Part shown: positions 35,355-44,293 of the stretch, piece after piece | Layout of the letters: each line of letters starts with the position of its first letter | Numbering within the stretch: the first letter of the stretch is position 1 | NCBI GenBank assembly: GCA_004293365.1 | Contig: RDYN01000070.1 | Coordinates: 1 to 52,490 of the forward strand | Source: Oscillatoriales cyanobacterium | GTDB taxonomy: Bacteria > Cyanobacteriota > Cyanobacteriia > Cyanobacteriales > Microcoleaceae | Direction: 5' to 3' | DNA length: 52,490 bases | The notes under the pieces: generated by a model | What the model was told of the DNA's origin: nothing | What the model saw: only the letters and a program-made list of their open reading frames with translations | Databases searched by the model: none | Translations under genes and position numbers: made by a program

Positions 35355-38300
35355 GATTGCGTACCTCCATCACCGACATTCAAGACTTCTCTTACCTTAT
35401 TCAAAAAAGCCAGCGAGTTAAATTCTGCATTCCCACCCGCATGATTAAATATAGATAAAGCACCAACAGAATCATCGCCAATAATCCGCTCATAGGGATC
35501 TAGTTTCAAACTAATATTTTGGCGCGCTTCATACCTAGAAAAGTGGAAGATGGTAAGATAATGCAGCAAAGTATCTTTGATTTCACCACCATAAATCAAA
35601 TCTTGGTGAAGGTCTTGGTCATCCAGAATCCCATCATATATATGCAATAGTGTTGAGTAGGAAATCACGCCGTTGTAAAAGTTTTTTTCTCCCGGCTGCT
35701 TGACTTTAATCCCGTTAAACAAGTTGAAAAATATCACAGCTTGCTGATTGCCTTTTGCAGACAATCTTTCAAGCTCCATTGCATCTTGAATGTAAAAAGA
35801 TTTGCCTCGATCACCTAGGAAACTGCGGACAAAGTATTTATCAAAAAACATCGGATAAATTTTGATATCGCGGCGCTCTCCCTTCAAAGTTCGGAGCAAT
35901 TTTCTTGACATCAAAGACATTTCTTCATCTTCCTCAGTCTTGGTAATATGCAGCGTACTCATGTAAGGTGCTTGCGAGATATATGCGAAATTCCGATATC
36001 CTTGCTGATCGAGCTGACTCATGACATCTTCAAGAATTACAGGTTCAGTATAAAGGCGGCTGACACTGTAATTCTCGGAAAAGGTTTTCAGCATTTCGAC
36101 TTGAATTGTGCTATCATCTAGCTGATTGATTCCGACAACTTCTCCGATTAAGCTGGCTTGTCTTTGGAAGCGGTTTTGATTACCTCTTTTCGCATCGCTA
36201 TCCCGACTGGAGACGACAATAATTGCTAACTTATCCAACTCTGGAGATAGCTGCACATTGTCGAAGCGAAACTTTTTAGGAAGGATGGAATACATGGAAC
36301 TCAAACCGTTACGGACATGGAAACCATCAACTCTTTCTCTAATCCGAAATCCTTGAGAAGTTGAGCGGTGTTTTTCGCTCAAAATGTGAGATAATGTTTT
36401 GGAAAGTTTAGCCATAAATTCTTCAGATGGTGAGGGATGTTTATGGTAGCCTTCGTGAAGTCTCGCCATCGGAATAAATAAGTTTTCCGCCTTATTTTCT
36501 AGTAATATTCTCATGCAGATATAAGACAGCAGTAACATGGTAAACTTATAGACAAAAGCTGCCGCAGGTTGTAAACCTTTCTCGCCACTGTCTAGTCGTC
36601 TGTCGTTGTAGGGAAACAAGACTAATTTGGTATTAAAATGGTTTTTGTAGATGTCTCTAGAACGCTGGGCTTTAGGTGCAGAAAGTATCGGCAAAACATC
36701 GACACCTTCTATATTATACTCCATGCTGAAAGTTTGGCGTTCATCTGTGGGGAAATAACGCACATCTTCGATGGTAATATTAACTGGTAATTGACAGATT
36801 GCTGTTTCGCTGACAGTCGGCGGTTCGATGGCAATATAATGGAGTGTTTGCTTATAATTTCGCTCCATAATCTCATTGAAAAATTTACCATTCGTCAAAA
36901 TATTGTCAATGTTTTCTAACAGACCCATTTTGAGGGTTACGTGTCTTGTTTCTGTTCGACTTGGTAAAATTGTCTGCCGTTCCAGAAAGCCTTTCAGCAT
37001 TTTCTTGAGATGGCTGATTTTGTGCTTAATATTAAACTGCTTAAACCCTTTGATCAAGTTACGAAACAGCTCTCTTTTCGCCTCGTCGTCAGAACCTTTT
37101 AGGATTGGTAATACTCTTTGTTCAAAAATTGCGATCGGGTGATGATTGAGCTCAGCTTCAGCGTCGTAGTTTTGTGCTAGTGGATCGTGGCGAGAAGCAA
37201 ACACAAAATAGTAGAGCAGTGCTATTCTTAAGACCTTACGGGCGAAGGTTTCGGTAATGGAATCTATAGAATCTTCCCCAATTGCTGCTTGGTGTTCTTC
37301 ACTATCTGGATTTAGTAAATTTAGATAATATTCAAATGCTTCTTTTCCGCCGCGTGCTTGAACCGAGTTGTTAAATTTGATTTTGAAACCAAAAATAAAT
37401 TTACGTTCGCTTTGAGGAGTATCGGTGCTTTCTCCCAAGCAACCTGCTACAATTGGGATAATTGGCAGTGCATCTAAAACTTCCGCTCTAGCAAAAATTT
37501 CTCTGTAATTAAATCGGAATCCTGCATAATTTACTTCGTATTCGCCATCAGCTTTACTGCTATCGTTGATATATTTTTCTAGCAATCTGAGCCGGCGAAT
37601 CAAGTCTTCTAAATAGATGATGCCTACAGTATCTGTGCTGCTAGCGCGGATGTGTTCTAGCAGATACTCCAGATAAGTAATTTTTGCTTCTTTGTTAATT
37701 TTTCCGAGGGTTTCTTTGTCTACCAGTCGGATCAATTTGTAAAAATCTGAGTCGGGATTTTTAACCATCTCATCCAGACGATGGCTAAGTTCTTGCCTAT
37801 CGTCGCTAGTATCGGCATTTTCCCTAATGTAGTTTTCCAAACCCTCTTTTAGCTGTCGTTCAAAAACATCAGTATTTCGCACCGCAATCGTCAATTTATG
37901 CAGCTTTAAAGTGGCGTGGCTACCAGAATCGAGAGGTTGCAAAGTTAGCTTTTCTTTTTCTAAAGAAGGGTGGCGTTTGCCAAAATCGTATTTAAAGCCT
38001 AACTCTTGACCATTTCCCCGAAAAGATGGGGAACTTAAAGGAGTAATTAAGCTAGTGACAAACTTTTCTATAGAAGCATTTTGTGGTAACTTATATTTTA
38101 ATTGTTGTCGCAAACACTCTTTTATCTGCTTGATTCTGTTGCCAAAATGCTCCTCAACTTCCTGCGGAAAGTTCACAGTAGCACAATCTGCTTGACGTTC
38201 AAAGGAACCCAAGGGTTTCCGCACTTCTATTTTGGCAACGTCAGCAGCAATGGTATCAATATCGATAATTAGACGACGGGAATCGCCTGACACGCTAAAG

Positions 38301-38404
38301 GGATTGTTTCCCTGCAAAACTTCTAAAATTTTGTCCAGCAAATCACCATAGTCTACTGGAACTAAGTCGCTGTCGTCCAATCTTAAGATGTTCACCCTAT
38401 GCAC
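35351..38404 (-). CDS. Large protein of unknown function, first gene of the coupled pair
   Basis: 1017 residues, no domain recognised. The N-terminus reads NILRLDDSDLVPVDYGDLLD. The middle (about 200-480) is helical and charged. The C-terminal third has strand-rich segments: DKLAIIVVSSRDSDAKRG (724-741), YRNFAYISQAPYMSTLHI and AVIFFNLFNGIKV, ending with LHYLTIFHFSRYEARQ (947-962). The order of a hydrophobic strand with acidic tip, further strands and a terminal helix could suit an RNase H/PIWI-like fold, but this is only a hypothesis. No signal peptide or membrane helix. GTG 38404 or, better placed after GAAGGGG, GTG 38395 is the start. It starts within the tail of the YciI gene's ribosome footprint and overlaps the helicase-like gene by 4 bases. 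The pair is clearly one functional unit. Confidence 0.85.
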   Translation of the reverse strand: MHRVNILRLDDSDLVPVDYGDLLDKILEVLQGNNPFSVSGDSRRLIIDIDTIAADVAKIEVRKPLGSFERQADCATVNFPQEVEEHFGNRIKQIKECLRQQLKYKLPQNASIEKFVTSLITPLSSPSFRGNGQELGFKYDFGKRHPSLEKEKLTLQPLDSGSHATLKLHKLTIAVRNTDVFERQLKEGLENYIRENADTSDDRQELSHRLDEMVKNPDSDFYKLIRLVDKETLGKINKEAKITYLEYLLEHIRASSTDTVGIIYLEDLIRRLRLLEKYINDSSKADGEYEVNYAGFRFNYREIFARAEVLDALPIIPIVAGCLGESTDTPQSERKFIFGFKIKFNNSVQARGGKEAFEYYLNLLNPDSEEHQAAIGEDSIDSITETFARKVLRIALLYYFVFASRHDPLAQNYDAEAELNHHPIAIFEQRVLPILKGSDDEAKRELFRNLIKGFKQFNIKHKISHLKKMLKGFLERQTILPSRTETRHVTLKMGLLENIDNILTNGKFFNEIMERNYKQTLHYIAIEPPTVSETAICQLPVNITIEDVRYFPTDERQTFSMEYNIEGVDVLPILSAPKAQRSRDIYKNHFNTKLVLFPYNDRRLDSGEKGLQPAAAFVYKFTMLLLSYICMRILLENKAENLFIPMARLHEGYHKHPSPSEEFMAKLSKTLSHILSEKHRSTSQGFRIRERVDGFHVRNGLSSMYSILPKKFRFDNVQLSPELDKLAIIVVSSRDSDAKRGNQNRFQRQASLIGEVVGINQLDDSTIQVEMLKTFSENYSVSRLYTEPVILEDVMSQLDQQGYRNFAYISQAPYMSTLHITKTEEDEEMSLMSRKLLRTLKGERRDIKIYPMFFDKYFVRSFLGDRGKSFYIQDAMELERLSAKGNQQAVIFFNLFNGIKVKQPGEKNFYNGVISYSTLLHIYDGILDDQDLHQDLIYGGEIKDTLLHYLTIFHFSRYEARQNISLKLDPYERIIGDDSVGALSIFNHAGGNAEFNSLAFLNKVREVLNVGDGGTQS

Positions 38405-38408
38405 CCCT

Positions 38409-38678
38409 TCAAAAAGCTTGAATCCACTCTTTTATTTCGTATTCAGTCCAAATCCCATTTACCCAATAAGGATCGGCTTCAACTAATTCTCGCACAGCAG
38501 CCTCGTTTTCGGCTTCGTAAATTGCAAAAACTTTTGTTAAATCTGTCGTTGGCCCGATCGTACTTAATACACCCGATTCCTTCTGCTTAGCCAATCCGGC
38601 TAAATGAGCGTCTCGAAATGGAGCACGTTTTTCGAGGACATCTTCGCAGTAACTTCCCCACATTACATATTTGGTCAC
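38409..38678 (-). CDS. YciI-family protein
   Basis: 89 residues of the YciI (dimeric alpha-beta barrel, ferredoxin-like) family. VMWGSYCEDVLEKRAPFRDAH at the start (VMWGSYCE about 5-12), the central GVLSTIGPTTDLTKVFAIYE and the end DPYWVNGIWTEYEIKEW are characteristic. Some relatives catalyse dehydrochlorination, but the role here is unknown. The start is GTG at 38678, with AAGG about 12 bases upstream. Its stop codon at 38409 overlaps the probable Shine-Dalgarno (GAAGGGG) of the 1017-aa gene, so the three minus-strand genes may be one transcript. Confidence 0.88.
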   Translation of the reverse strand: MTKYVMWGSYCEDVLEKRAPFRDAHLAGLAKQKESGVLSTIGPTTDLTKVFAIYEAENEAAVRELVEADPYWVNGIWTEYEIKEWIQAF

Positions 38679-38842
38679 GGTTTTGAGCCTTGGATGAATT
38701 TATTTGAAATTTATTGTACAATAAGTGTAGCAGGATTTGATAATTTTTTTTAGGATAAGATTGATTGACTACAGAGGGTGCTGAGGGCGCTGAGGAAGAG
38801 AGGGGAGAAAGAGAGACGTTTGTTAAATAGGAGGAGATAACT

Positions 38843-39412
38843 ATGACTTTACTAGACCTTCGGCTGCTAACGGTTCAAGAATATGACCGGATGACGGAAA
38901 TTGGTATTTTTGATGAGGATGAACGGGTAGAATTACTAGCAGGACAGATAGTAAAGATGGCAGCAAAGGGAACAGCACACGGTGCGGCGGTAAAACGAAC
39001 AGAGAAGCTACTGGAAAACCGTTTGGGAGAGAGGGTTTTGGTGCGACTGCAAGACCCTGTTCGGCTCGATAATTACTCGGAACCTGAACCGGATATTTCT
39101 GTAGTTATACCAGATCCACTTTACTATGAAGACCACCATCCAACGCCATCGGAAATTTATCTGATTGTGGAAGTTGCGGATACTACGCTGAGAACGGATT
39201 GCGGGATTAAAGCGAAAATTTATGCTGAGTCGGGGATTGCTGATTATTGGGTTTTGGATGTGAATAATCGGCAACTTCATGTTTTTCGAGAACCGAGTCA
39301 GGATGGTTATCAAAGTCGGGTGATTCTGGCGGATGATGCGAGTATTTCTCTTTTGCGGTTTCCTGATCGTTCTTTTTTTGTGCGGGAGATGTTGCGGCCT
39401 TTAAATTATTGA
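38843..39412 (+). CDS. Uma2-family (DUF820) endonuclease-fold protein
   Basis: 189 residues of the Uma2 family, expanded in cyanobacteria and predicted to have a PD-(D/E)XK restriction-endonuclease fold. The core runs ERVELLAGQIVKMAAKG (Glu), SEPEPDISVVIP (Asp), YLIVEVADTTLRTD (E in place of the usual D/E) and KAKIYAESGIADYWVLD. All expected acidic residues and the Lys are present. Biological role unknown. AGGAGGAGAT lies about 5 bases upstream of the ATG. It stands alone, divergent from the YciI gene and convergent with pheT. Confidence 0.93.
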   Translation: MTLLDLRLLTVQEYDRMTEIGIFDEDERVELLAGQIVKMAAKGTAHGAAVKRTEKLLENRLGERVLVRLQDPVRLDNYSEPEPDISVVIPDPLYYEDHHPTPSEIYLIVEVADTTLRTDCGIKAKIYAESGIADYWVLDVNNRQLHVFREPSQDGYQSRVILADDASISLLRFPDRSFFVREMLRPLNY

Positions 39413-39426
39413 TTTTATGTGTGGAT

Positions 39427-39523
39427 TTTTGCGGACTAAAGTCCGCACTACGAACCTTTGATATAGGTTCGTAGTGAGGACTTTAGTCCTTCTTGAATGC
39501 GGACTGAAGTCCGCACTACGAAG
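39427..39523. repeat. Palindromic family between Uma2 and pheT
   Basis: Three arms of the GCGGACTAAAGTCCGCACTA/GGACTTTAGTCC family are separated by TTGATATAGG. They can fold as alternative hairpins. The terminal CATGTCCGGT repeats are missing. It separates two convergent genes and could act as a bidirectional terminator. Confidence 0.75.
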
Positions 39524-39525
39524 GG

Positions 39526-41970
39526 TTAGCTTCTGAGGCTGACTCCGAATTTTTCTACTAGGATGTCCCGGACTTTTTGTTGGGCTGGTTCGACATCGGT
39601 TTCGCTTAATGTTCGATCGCCCGATCGATAAACCAACCGAAATGCTAAACTACGTTGTCCCGCCGGCACGTTTTCCCCGCGATACTCGTCGAAGAGCTCC
39701 ACCGAATCCAGCAAACTACCCGCCGCCTGCTTCATCGCGCCCTGCATCTCAACCACCGCAACTTCAACCGGCGCGAAAAATGCGATGTCTCTGTCAGAAG
39801 CCGGGAAACTCGAATAACCTGCGAATTTGCGAGTCGATTTGTTCGATCGACCTAACTCATCCAACAACACGGCTAAATCTAATTGAAACACATAAACCTG
39901 TTCCGGCAAACCCTTTTCCTGCTGCAATTGCGGGTGTAGCTGTCCGAAAACTCCCAACCGTTTCCCGTTCAAGGATAGCGCGGCTGTGCGGCCCGGATGC
40001 AAGCGCCCATTAGACGAATCGTTTGCATATTCCACAGCCAAACCCAACTGCTGAAATACGCTTTCCAAGACACCTTTGGCCTCAAACCAAGTCAAAGGTC
40101 GATCGCGCCCGGATTGCTGCCATTTCCACGCAGTCGGGTCGCCGCCAATAATCCCCGCCACGGCATCTGATTCTTTCTTGGCATCCCCTTCTTTCCAAAA
40201 AATGCGTCCGACCTCAAAACCGTTAAGCGCGCCGTTCCCTTGCTCCAAATTGTACCCGAAAGCATCAATCAAACCCGACAGCATTTCCGTCCGCAAAGCC
40301 GAATACTCAACAAACAGCGGATTCGCCAGCACAACTTGATTGTCTCCCTCGGTTTTCACCAAAGAATAGTGCATCAACTCTGTCAAACCTGCCGCCCGAA
40401 AAGCCGATCGCACGTTCCGTATTTGCGCGTATTCTGGAGATAAATAACCGGGTTCTGTTTCGCTGGGTAAAGTATCGCAGAAATTGTCGTAACCGTGGAG
40501 TCTGGCGACTTCTTCAATTAAATCGATTTCCCTTTCTAAATCGCGGTAGCGGTAAGCAGGAACAGTTATCGCAAAAACTCGTTCTTTTTCCGTCGCAGTC
40601 ACTTCGCAGCCCAAAGCTGTGAGGATATTTTTTACTTCCTCCGGTTCCAGATAGGTTGAACCGCCGGTTGCTCCTCTTTTTAACTGTCCTAACACCAAGT
40701 TTATGCGATCGAGACGCAATTCGAGCGATCGCGAAAAACTTAAATCTTCCCCCGAATTCGCCGTTTTCTGCACCGTCGCAGTCCCGCCAGCCAACTCCAA
40801 AATTAGGGCAATAGCGCGATCGCACGCCGTCGTCAATGCCGCCTGATTCACCCCCCGTTCGTAGCGGATCGATGCCTCGCTCCGCAGGCCTTGAGCGCGC
40901 GCAGAACGGCGAATCGTTGCTTGGTCGAAAATCGCAGCTTCCAAGACTAAATTTACGGTTCCTTCGTGAACTTCCGTGTCTTCGCCGCCCATTACCCCAG
41001 CTAAGGCTACGGGTTTGTCGCTAGCAGTAATTAACAGATTTTGCGATTGCAGATTGCGGTTTTGTCCGTCCAAGGTTTTGAAGGATTCCCCTGGTTTGGC
41101 AAAGCGCACGCCGATACTGATGTCAGAAGTGCCGGTGAAAGATTGCAGGCGATCGCGATCGAAAGCGTGCAGCGGTTGTCCCCACTCCAGTAAAATGTAA
41201 TTAGTGACATCAACCACATTACTAATCGGCCGCACACCCGCCGCCTGCAACCGCTGCTGCAACCAAGCTGGAGACGGCGCAATTTTTACTCCTGAAATTT
41301 CCGTGCCGATGTAAATTGGGCAGCCTTGCAGTTCCGATATTTCTACTGCCAAATTCGGACTTTCTTTGCCATCAATCGCCACACCATCAGCTTCAGGAAT
41401 TCTCAAAGTTGCGCCAGTCAGTGCGGCCACTTCCCGCGCTACGCCCACCATGCTCAAAGCGTCAGCACGGTTAGCAGTTGCTGTCAAGTCTAGAATCACG
41501 TCATCTAAACCTAAAAGCGGGCGAATATCCCTGCCCAATTCGGGATTTTCTAGCTCAAATATATGAATTCCTGCTGATTCTTTAGACAAGCCCAATTCGG
41601 CGAGAGAGCAAATCATTCCTTCCGAAGGAACACCCCGCAATTTAGCTGGTTTAATTTTCAGATCGATCGTCGATAAAAAAGTACCGACAACGGCGACTGG
41701 TACATAAATATCCGCCCTCGCATTGGGTGCGCCGCAAACAATATTTAAGGCTTCTGGTTTGCCGACATCGACTTGACAAACTCTCAATTTGTCAGCGTTG
41801 GGATGCTGTTCGCAGGCGACTATTTTGCCCAATACTACCCCGTCGGCCCATGCACGCCGGTCTTCGATTTCTTCGACTTCAAATCCTGCCAGTGTCAGGG
41901 TTTCGGCTAATTCTTCTGGGGAACTCGTCACATCCACCAATTCTCGCAGCCAGTTTAGAGAAATACGCAT
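39526..41970 (-). CDS. pheT: Phenylalanine--tRNA ligase beta subunit
   Basis: 814 residues, bacterial-type PheRS beta chain, which pairs with PheS to charge tRNA-Phe. It starts [15 protein letters not shown] tRNA-binding (EMAP-II-like) domain (about 40-155) has [20 protein letters not shown]. The B3/B4 editing region follows with [20 protein letters not shown]. Next are the B5 domain and a catalytic-like core with [20 protein letters not shown]. The end is an FDX-ACB anticodon-binding domain ([15 protein letters not shown] and [14 protein letters not shown]). Complete by length. pheS is not adjacent, as in most cyanobacteria. Confidence 0.97.
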   Translation of the reverse strand: MRISLNWLRELVDVTSSPEELAETLTLAGFEVEEIEDRRAWADGVVLGKIVACEQHPNADKLRVCQVDVGKPEALNIVCGAPNARADIYVPVAVVGTFLSTIDLKIKPAKLRGVPSEGMICSLAELGLSKESAGIHIFELENPELGRDIRPLLGLDDVILDLTATANRADALSMVGVAREVAALTGATLRIPEADGVAIDGKESPNLAVEISELQGCPIYIGTEISGVKIAPSPAWLQQRLQAAGVRPISNVVDVTNYILLEWGQPLHAFDRDRLQSFTGTSDISIGVRFAKPGESFKTLDGQNRNLQSQNLLITASDKPVALAGVMGGEDTEVHEGTVNLVLEAAIFDQATIRRSARAQGLRSEASIRYERGVNQAALTTACDRAIALILELAGGTATVQKTANSGEDLSFSRSLELRLDRINLVLGQLKRGATGGSTYLEPEEVKNILTALGCEVTATEKERVFAITVPAYRYRDLEREIDLIEEVARLHGYDNFCDTLPSETEPGYLSPEYAQIRNVRSAFRAAGLTELMHYSLVKTEGDNQVVLANPLFVEYSALRTEMLSGLIDAFGYNLEQGNGALNGFEVGRIFWKEGDAKKESDAVAGIIGGDPTAWKWQQSGRDRPLTWFEAKGVLESVFQQLGLAVEYANDSSNGRLHPGRTAALSLNGKRLGVFGQLHPQLQQEKGLPEQVYVFQLDLAVLLDELGRSNKSTRKFAGYSSFPASDRDIAFFAPVEVAVVEMQGAMKQAAGSLLDSVELFDEYRGENVPAGQRSLAFRLVYRSGDRTLSETDVEPAQQKVRDILVEKFGVSLRS

Positions 41971-42507
41971 AATGAGAGTCAGTAGTTAGTTGTTCGCGAT
42001 CGGTAGTTATTCGTCATTAGTCTACGCCGGCGGGCTTCGACTGTGCAGTCCGAGAATTTATTCGGGAAAACTTTTCATACCATACTAATTAAAATTTGTC
42101 AAGACGATTGCGGTAGATATCAGCAAAAACGAGCGATCGCCCTTTCGGTCGATGGCTGCTGTGGGATGAGTAACATTCTCAATCAGAGAATGAGGTATGC
42201 TAGAGACATCTAACAGCGCAAAAAGCACCTAAGTTTAGAAAGACTTTACACAAAAAAGGACAACTTTAGCAAGTCTTTAAACTATCTTCAAGGATAATCT
42301 ACCGCAAAAACTCACAGCAACGAGATAATTAAAATAGGGAAAAGATATCGGCCTAAAAGACTTAGGTGCAATTCCAATTCGCACGCCGCAGCACGGCCCG
42401 CCGGCAACTGATAGAGCTGTATTTCTAGCAGATGCGGTTTAAGGGAATTTGTGCCCTCGAGCGATCGCCAGAGCAAAATCAGAAAAATATAGGCAAACTC
42501 AATCAAC
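41971..42507 (+). other. Intergenic upstream of spkB, with a structured element
   Basis: A 537-base gap between divergent pheT and spkB. 41975-42025 is GTCAGTAGTTAG-type repeat. Around 42335-42420 is a conserved-looking stretch: TAGGGAA, a hairpin CCTAAaagacTTAGG, then GGTGCAATTCC and GGCCCGCCGGCAACTGATAG. These words resemble the cobalamin riboswitch core (GGGAA, GGTGCAA..TCC, CCCGC..ACTG), but the spacing is wrong and the downstream gene is a kinase, so it is not called. The spkB promoter must lie here. Confidence 0.35.
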
Positions 42508-44139
42508 ATGAGCTACTGCGTAAATCCGGGCTGTCCACATCCTCAAAACCCTCCTGACTCTATTCTCCAGTGTCAGACCTGTGGTGCGCGGTTATTGCTG
42601 CGCGCTCGCTACCAAGTCATTGAACCGTTAGGACAAGGAGGTTTTGGAGCTACATTTCTGGCAAAAGACATCTCTTTGCCAGGTCAACCGAGTTGCGTAG
42701 TCAAGCAACTCCGACCCAGTAGTTCGTCGCCGCGAGTTTTAGAAATGGCGCGGGAATTATTCAAGCGAGAAGCGAAAACCCTCGGCCAACTCGGCGACCA
42801 CCCGCAAGTGCCGAGGCTGTTAGATTATTTTGAAACCGAACAGCAATTTTACTTAGTTCAAGAGTATGTTAAAGGCTCGACTTTGAAACAAGAAGTCAAA
42901 CAATCAGGGCGTTTCAATGAATCAGATGTTAAAAATTTTCTATTAGAAATTCTCTCGGTAGTGCAATACGTCCACAGCCAAGGAGTAATTCACAGAGACA
43001 TTAAACCCGCAAATATTATTCGCCGCGCTCAAGACAATCACTTGGTTCTGATTGATTTCGGAGCAGTCAAAGACCAAGTTAGCCAAACACTATTATTAGA
43101 CCCCGCCGACCAAAGCGCCAACACGAAATTTTCAGTTGGTACGTTTAGTTTTGCTCCCCCCGAACAAATGGCGCTGCGGCCGATATTTGCCAGCGACATC
43201 TACGCCTTGGGCATGACTTGTTTGTATTTGCTGACAGCAAAGTCTCCCAAAGATTTAGATTTTGATGCGGTAACTGGCGAAATTGTTTGGCAGCCCCACG
43301 TTCAGGTGAGCCCAAATTTTGCGCGGATTCTTGAGAAAATGCTCAAGCCCATGGTCGGCCATCGCTTTCAATCGACAGGAGATGTCGTAAAAGCTCTGAA
43401 TGGCGAATTTGAAGACGCAGATCTTTGCAACGGCTTGACAACTCAATTCAACGCAGGTGGGCGCACGGTTGAAGAACCAACGATATTTAATAGTGATGCT
43501 ACTTCGTTGCCTTCGCCCCAGATGAAAAACGATCGAGATTTGCGTGCCAAGCAAAGCATCCGCACTAGAACTTCCTTCAGTCAATCGGGAAATACAGGGA
43601 TGCAGCCGAGAGTTTCCCGGACTTTGGCTGAGTCTGGCAGAACTTTCGGAACTGCGGCCTTGTCCAATGGCAATTTAGCAGGACAAAAGGTAACGAAAGC
43701 GGTTGTAAAGTGGGAAAGTAACAGCTTGCGAGCGGCATATTTTAAAGGTAAACGCGATTTTGCTGACTGCGAACTGTCGGGTTTGCAATTGCCAAAAGCG
43801 CAGTTGGCGGGGGGAAATTTTTATCAGGCTAGGTTGGTGAAGGCAAATTTGCAAGCAGCGGATTTGTCGGGGGCGAATTTGGGCCACGCGAGGTTAATTA
43901 AGGCGAATTTGCGATCGGCAAATTTGACTGAAGCTTATTGCAGCACTGCTAATTTTGAAGGTGCGGATTTTCGAGGTGCTGATTTGACGGGCGCTTATTT
44001 GAGCAAGGCGAATTTGCGGGGCGCGAATTTGTGCGGCGCCAATCTAACTGACGCTACAGTTACTGAGGAACAACTCGCAAGTGCCAAGACAAATTGGCTG
44101 ACTACTAAGCCCGATGGTAAGCGGGGTTTTGGATTTTAA
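42508..44139 (+). CDS. spkB: SpkB-like Ser/Thr protein kinase with pentapeptide repeats
   Basis: 543 residues. An N-terminal zinc-ribbon-like motif has C4, C9, C22 and C25 (CVNPGCPHP and CQTCG). The eukaryotic-type kinase domain (about 34-295) has the P-loop GQGGFGATFLAKD, CVVKQL (catalytic Lys), HRDIKPANII and LIDFGAVKDQ, with APPEQ in the activation segment. After a linker, a block of about 20 pentapeptide repeats (LSGLQLPKAQLAGGNF and onward, about 410-525) ends the protein. This architecture matches Synechocystis SpkB, linked to oxidative stress and motility. No transmembrane segment. A TAGTCATTAG repeat directly follows the stop. Confidence 0.9.
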   Translation: MSYCVNPGCPHPQNPPDSILQCQTCGARLLLRARYQVIEPLGQGGFGATFLAKDISLPGQPSCVVKQLRPSSSSPRVLEMARELFKREAKTLGQLGDHPQVPRLLDYFETEQQFYLVQEYVKGSTLKQEVKQSGRFNESDVKNFLLEILSVVQYVHSQGVIHRDIKPANIIRRAQDNHLVLIDFGAVKDQVSQTLLLDPADQSANTKFSVGTFSFAPPEQMALRPIFASDIYALGMTCLYLLTAKSPKDLDFDAVTGEIVWQPHVQVSPNFARILEKMLKPMVGHRFQSTGDVVKALNGEFEDADLCNGLTTQFNAGGRTVEEPTIFNSDATSLPSPQMKNDRDLRAKQSIRTRTSFSQSGNTGMQPRVSRTLAESGRTFGTAALSNGNLAGQKVTKAVVKWESNSLRAAYFKGKRDFADCELSGLQLPKAQLAGGNFYQARLVKANLQAADLSGANLGHARLIKANLRSANLTEAYCSTANFEGADFRGADLTGAYLSKANLRGANLCGANLTDATVTEEQLASAKTNWLTTKPDGKRGFGF

Positions 44140-44172
44140 GAAGTCATTAGTCATTAGTCATTGGTCATTGGG
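44140..44172. repeat. GTCATTAGTCATTGG repeat after spkB
   Basis: AAGTCATTAGTCATTAGTCA TTGGTCATTGGG follows the TAA directly. It is the same family as 13261-13372. The remaining 120 bases before the next gene show nothing else. Confidence 0.7.
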
Positions 44173-44293
44173 CAATTCTCCCCCAATCTCCCCCTCTGCC
44201 CTTCCCCCAGTCAGGTGATTCCTCTGGAGGAAGCTCGATCGCCCAAAGTCACCTAAATTAAAAAGTAGCAATGGAGGATTCGATCGCACAAAA

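Noticed and set aside
42312..42509. 65-codon minus-strand frame upstream of spkB
   Set aside because: Hydrophobic by chance; no ribosome-binding site and it overlaps the structured leader on the other strand.
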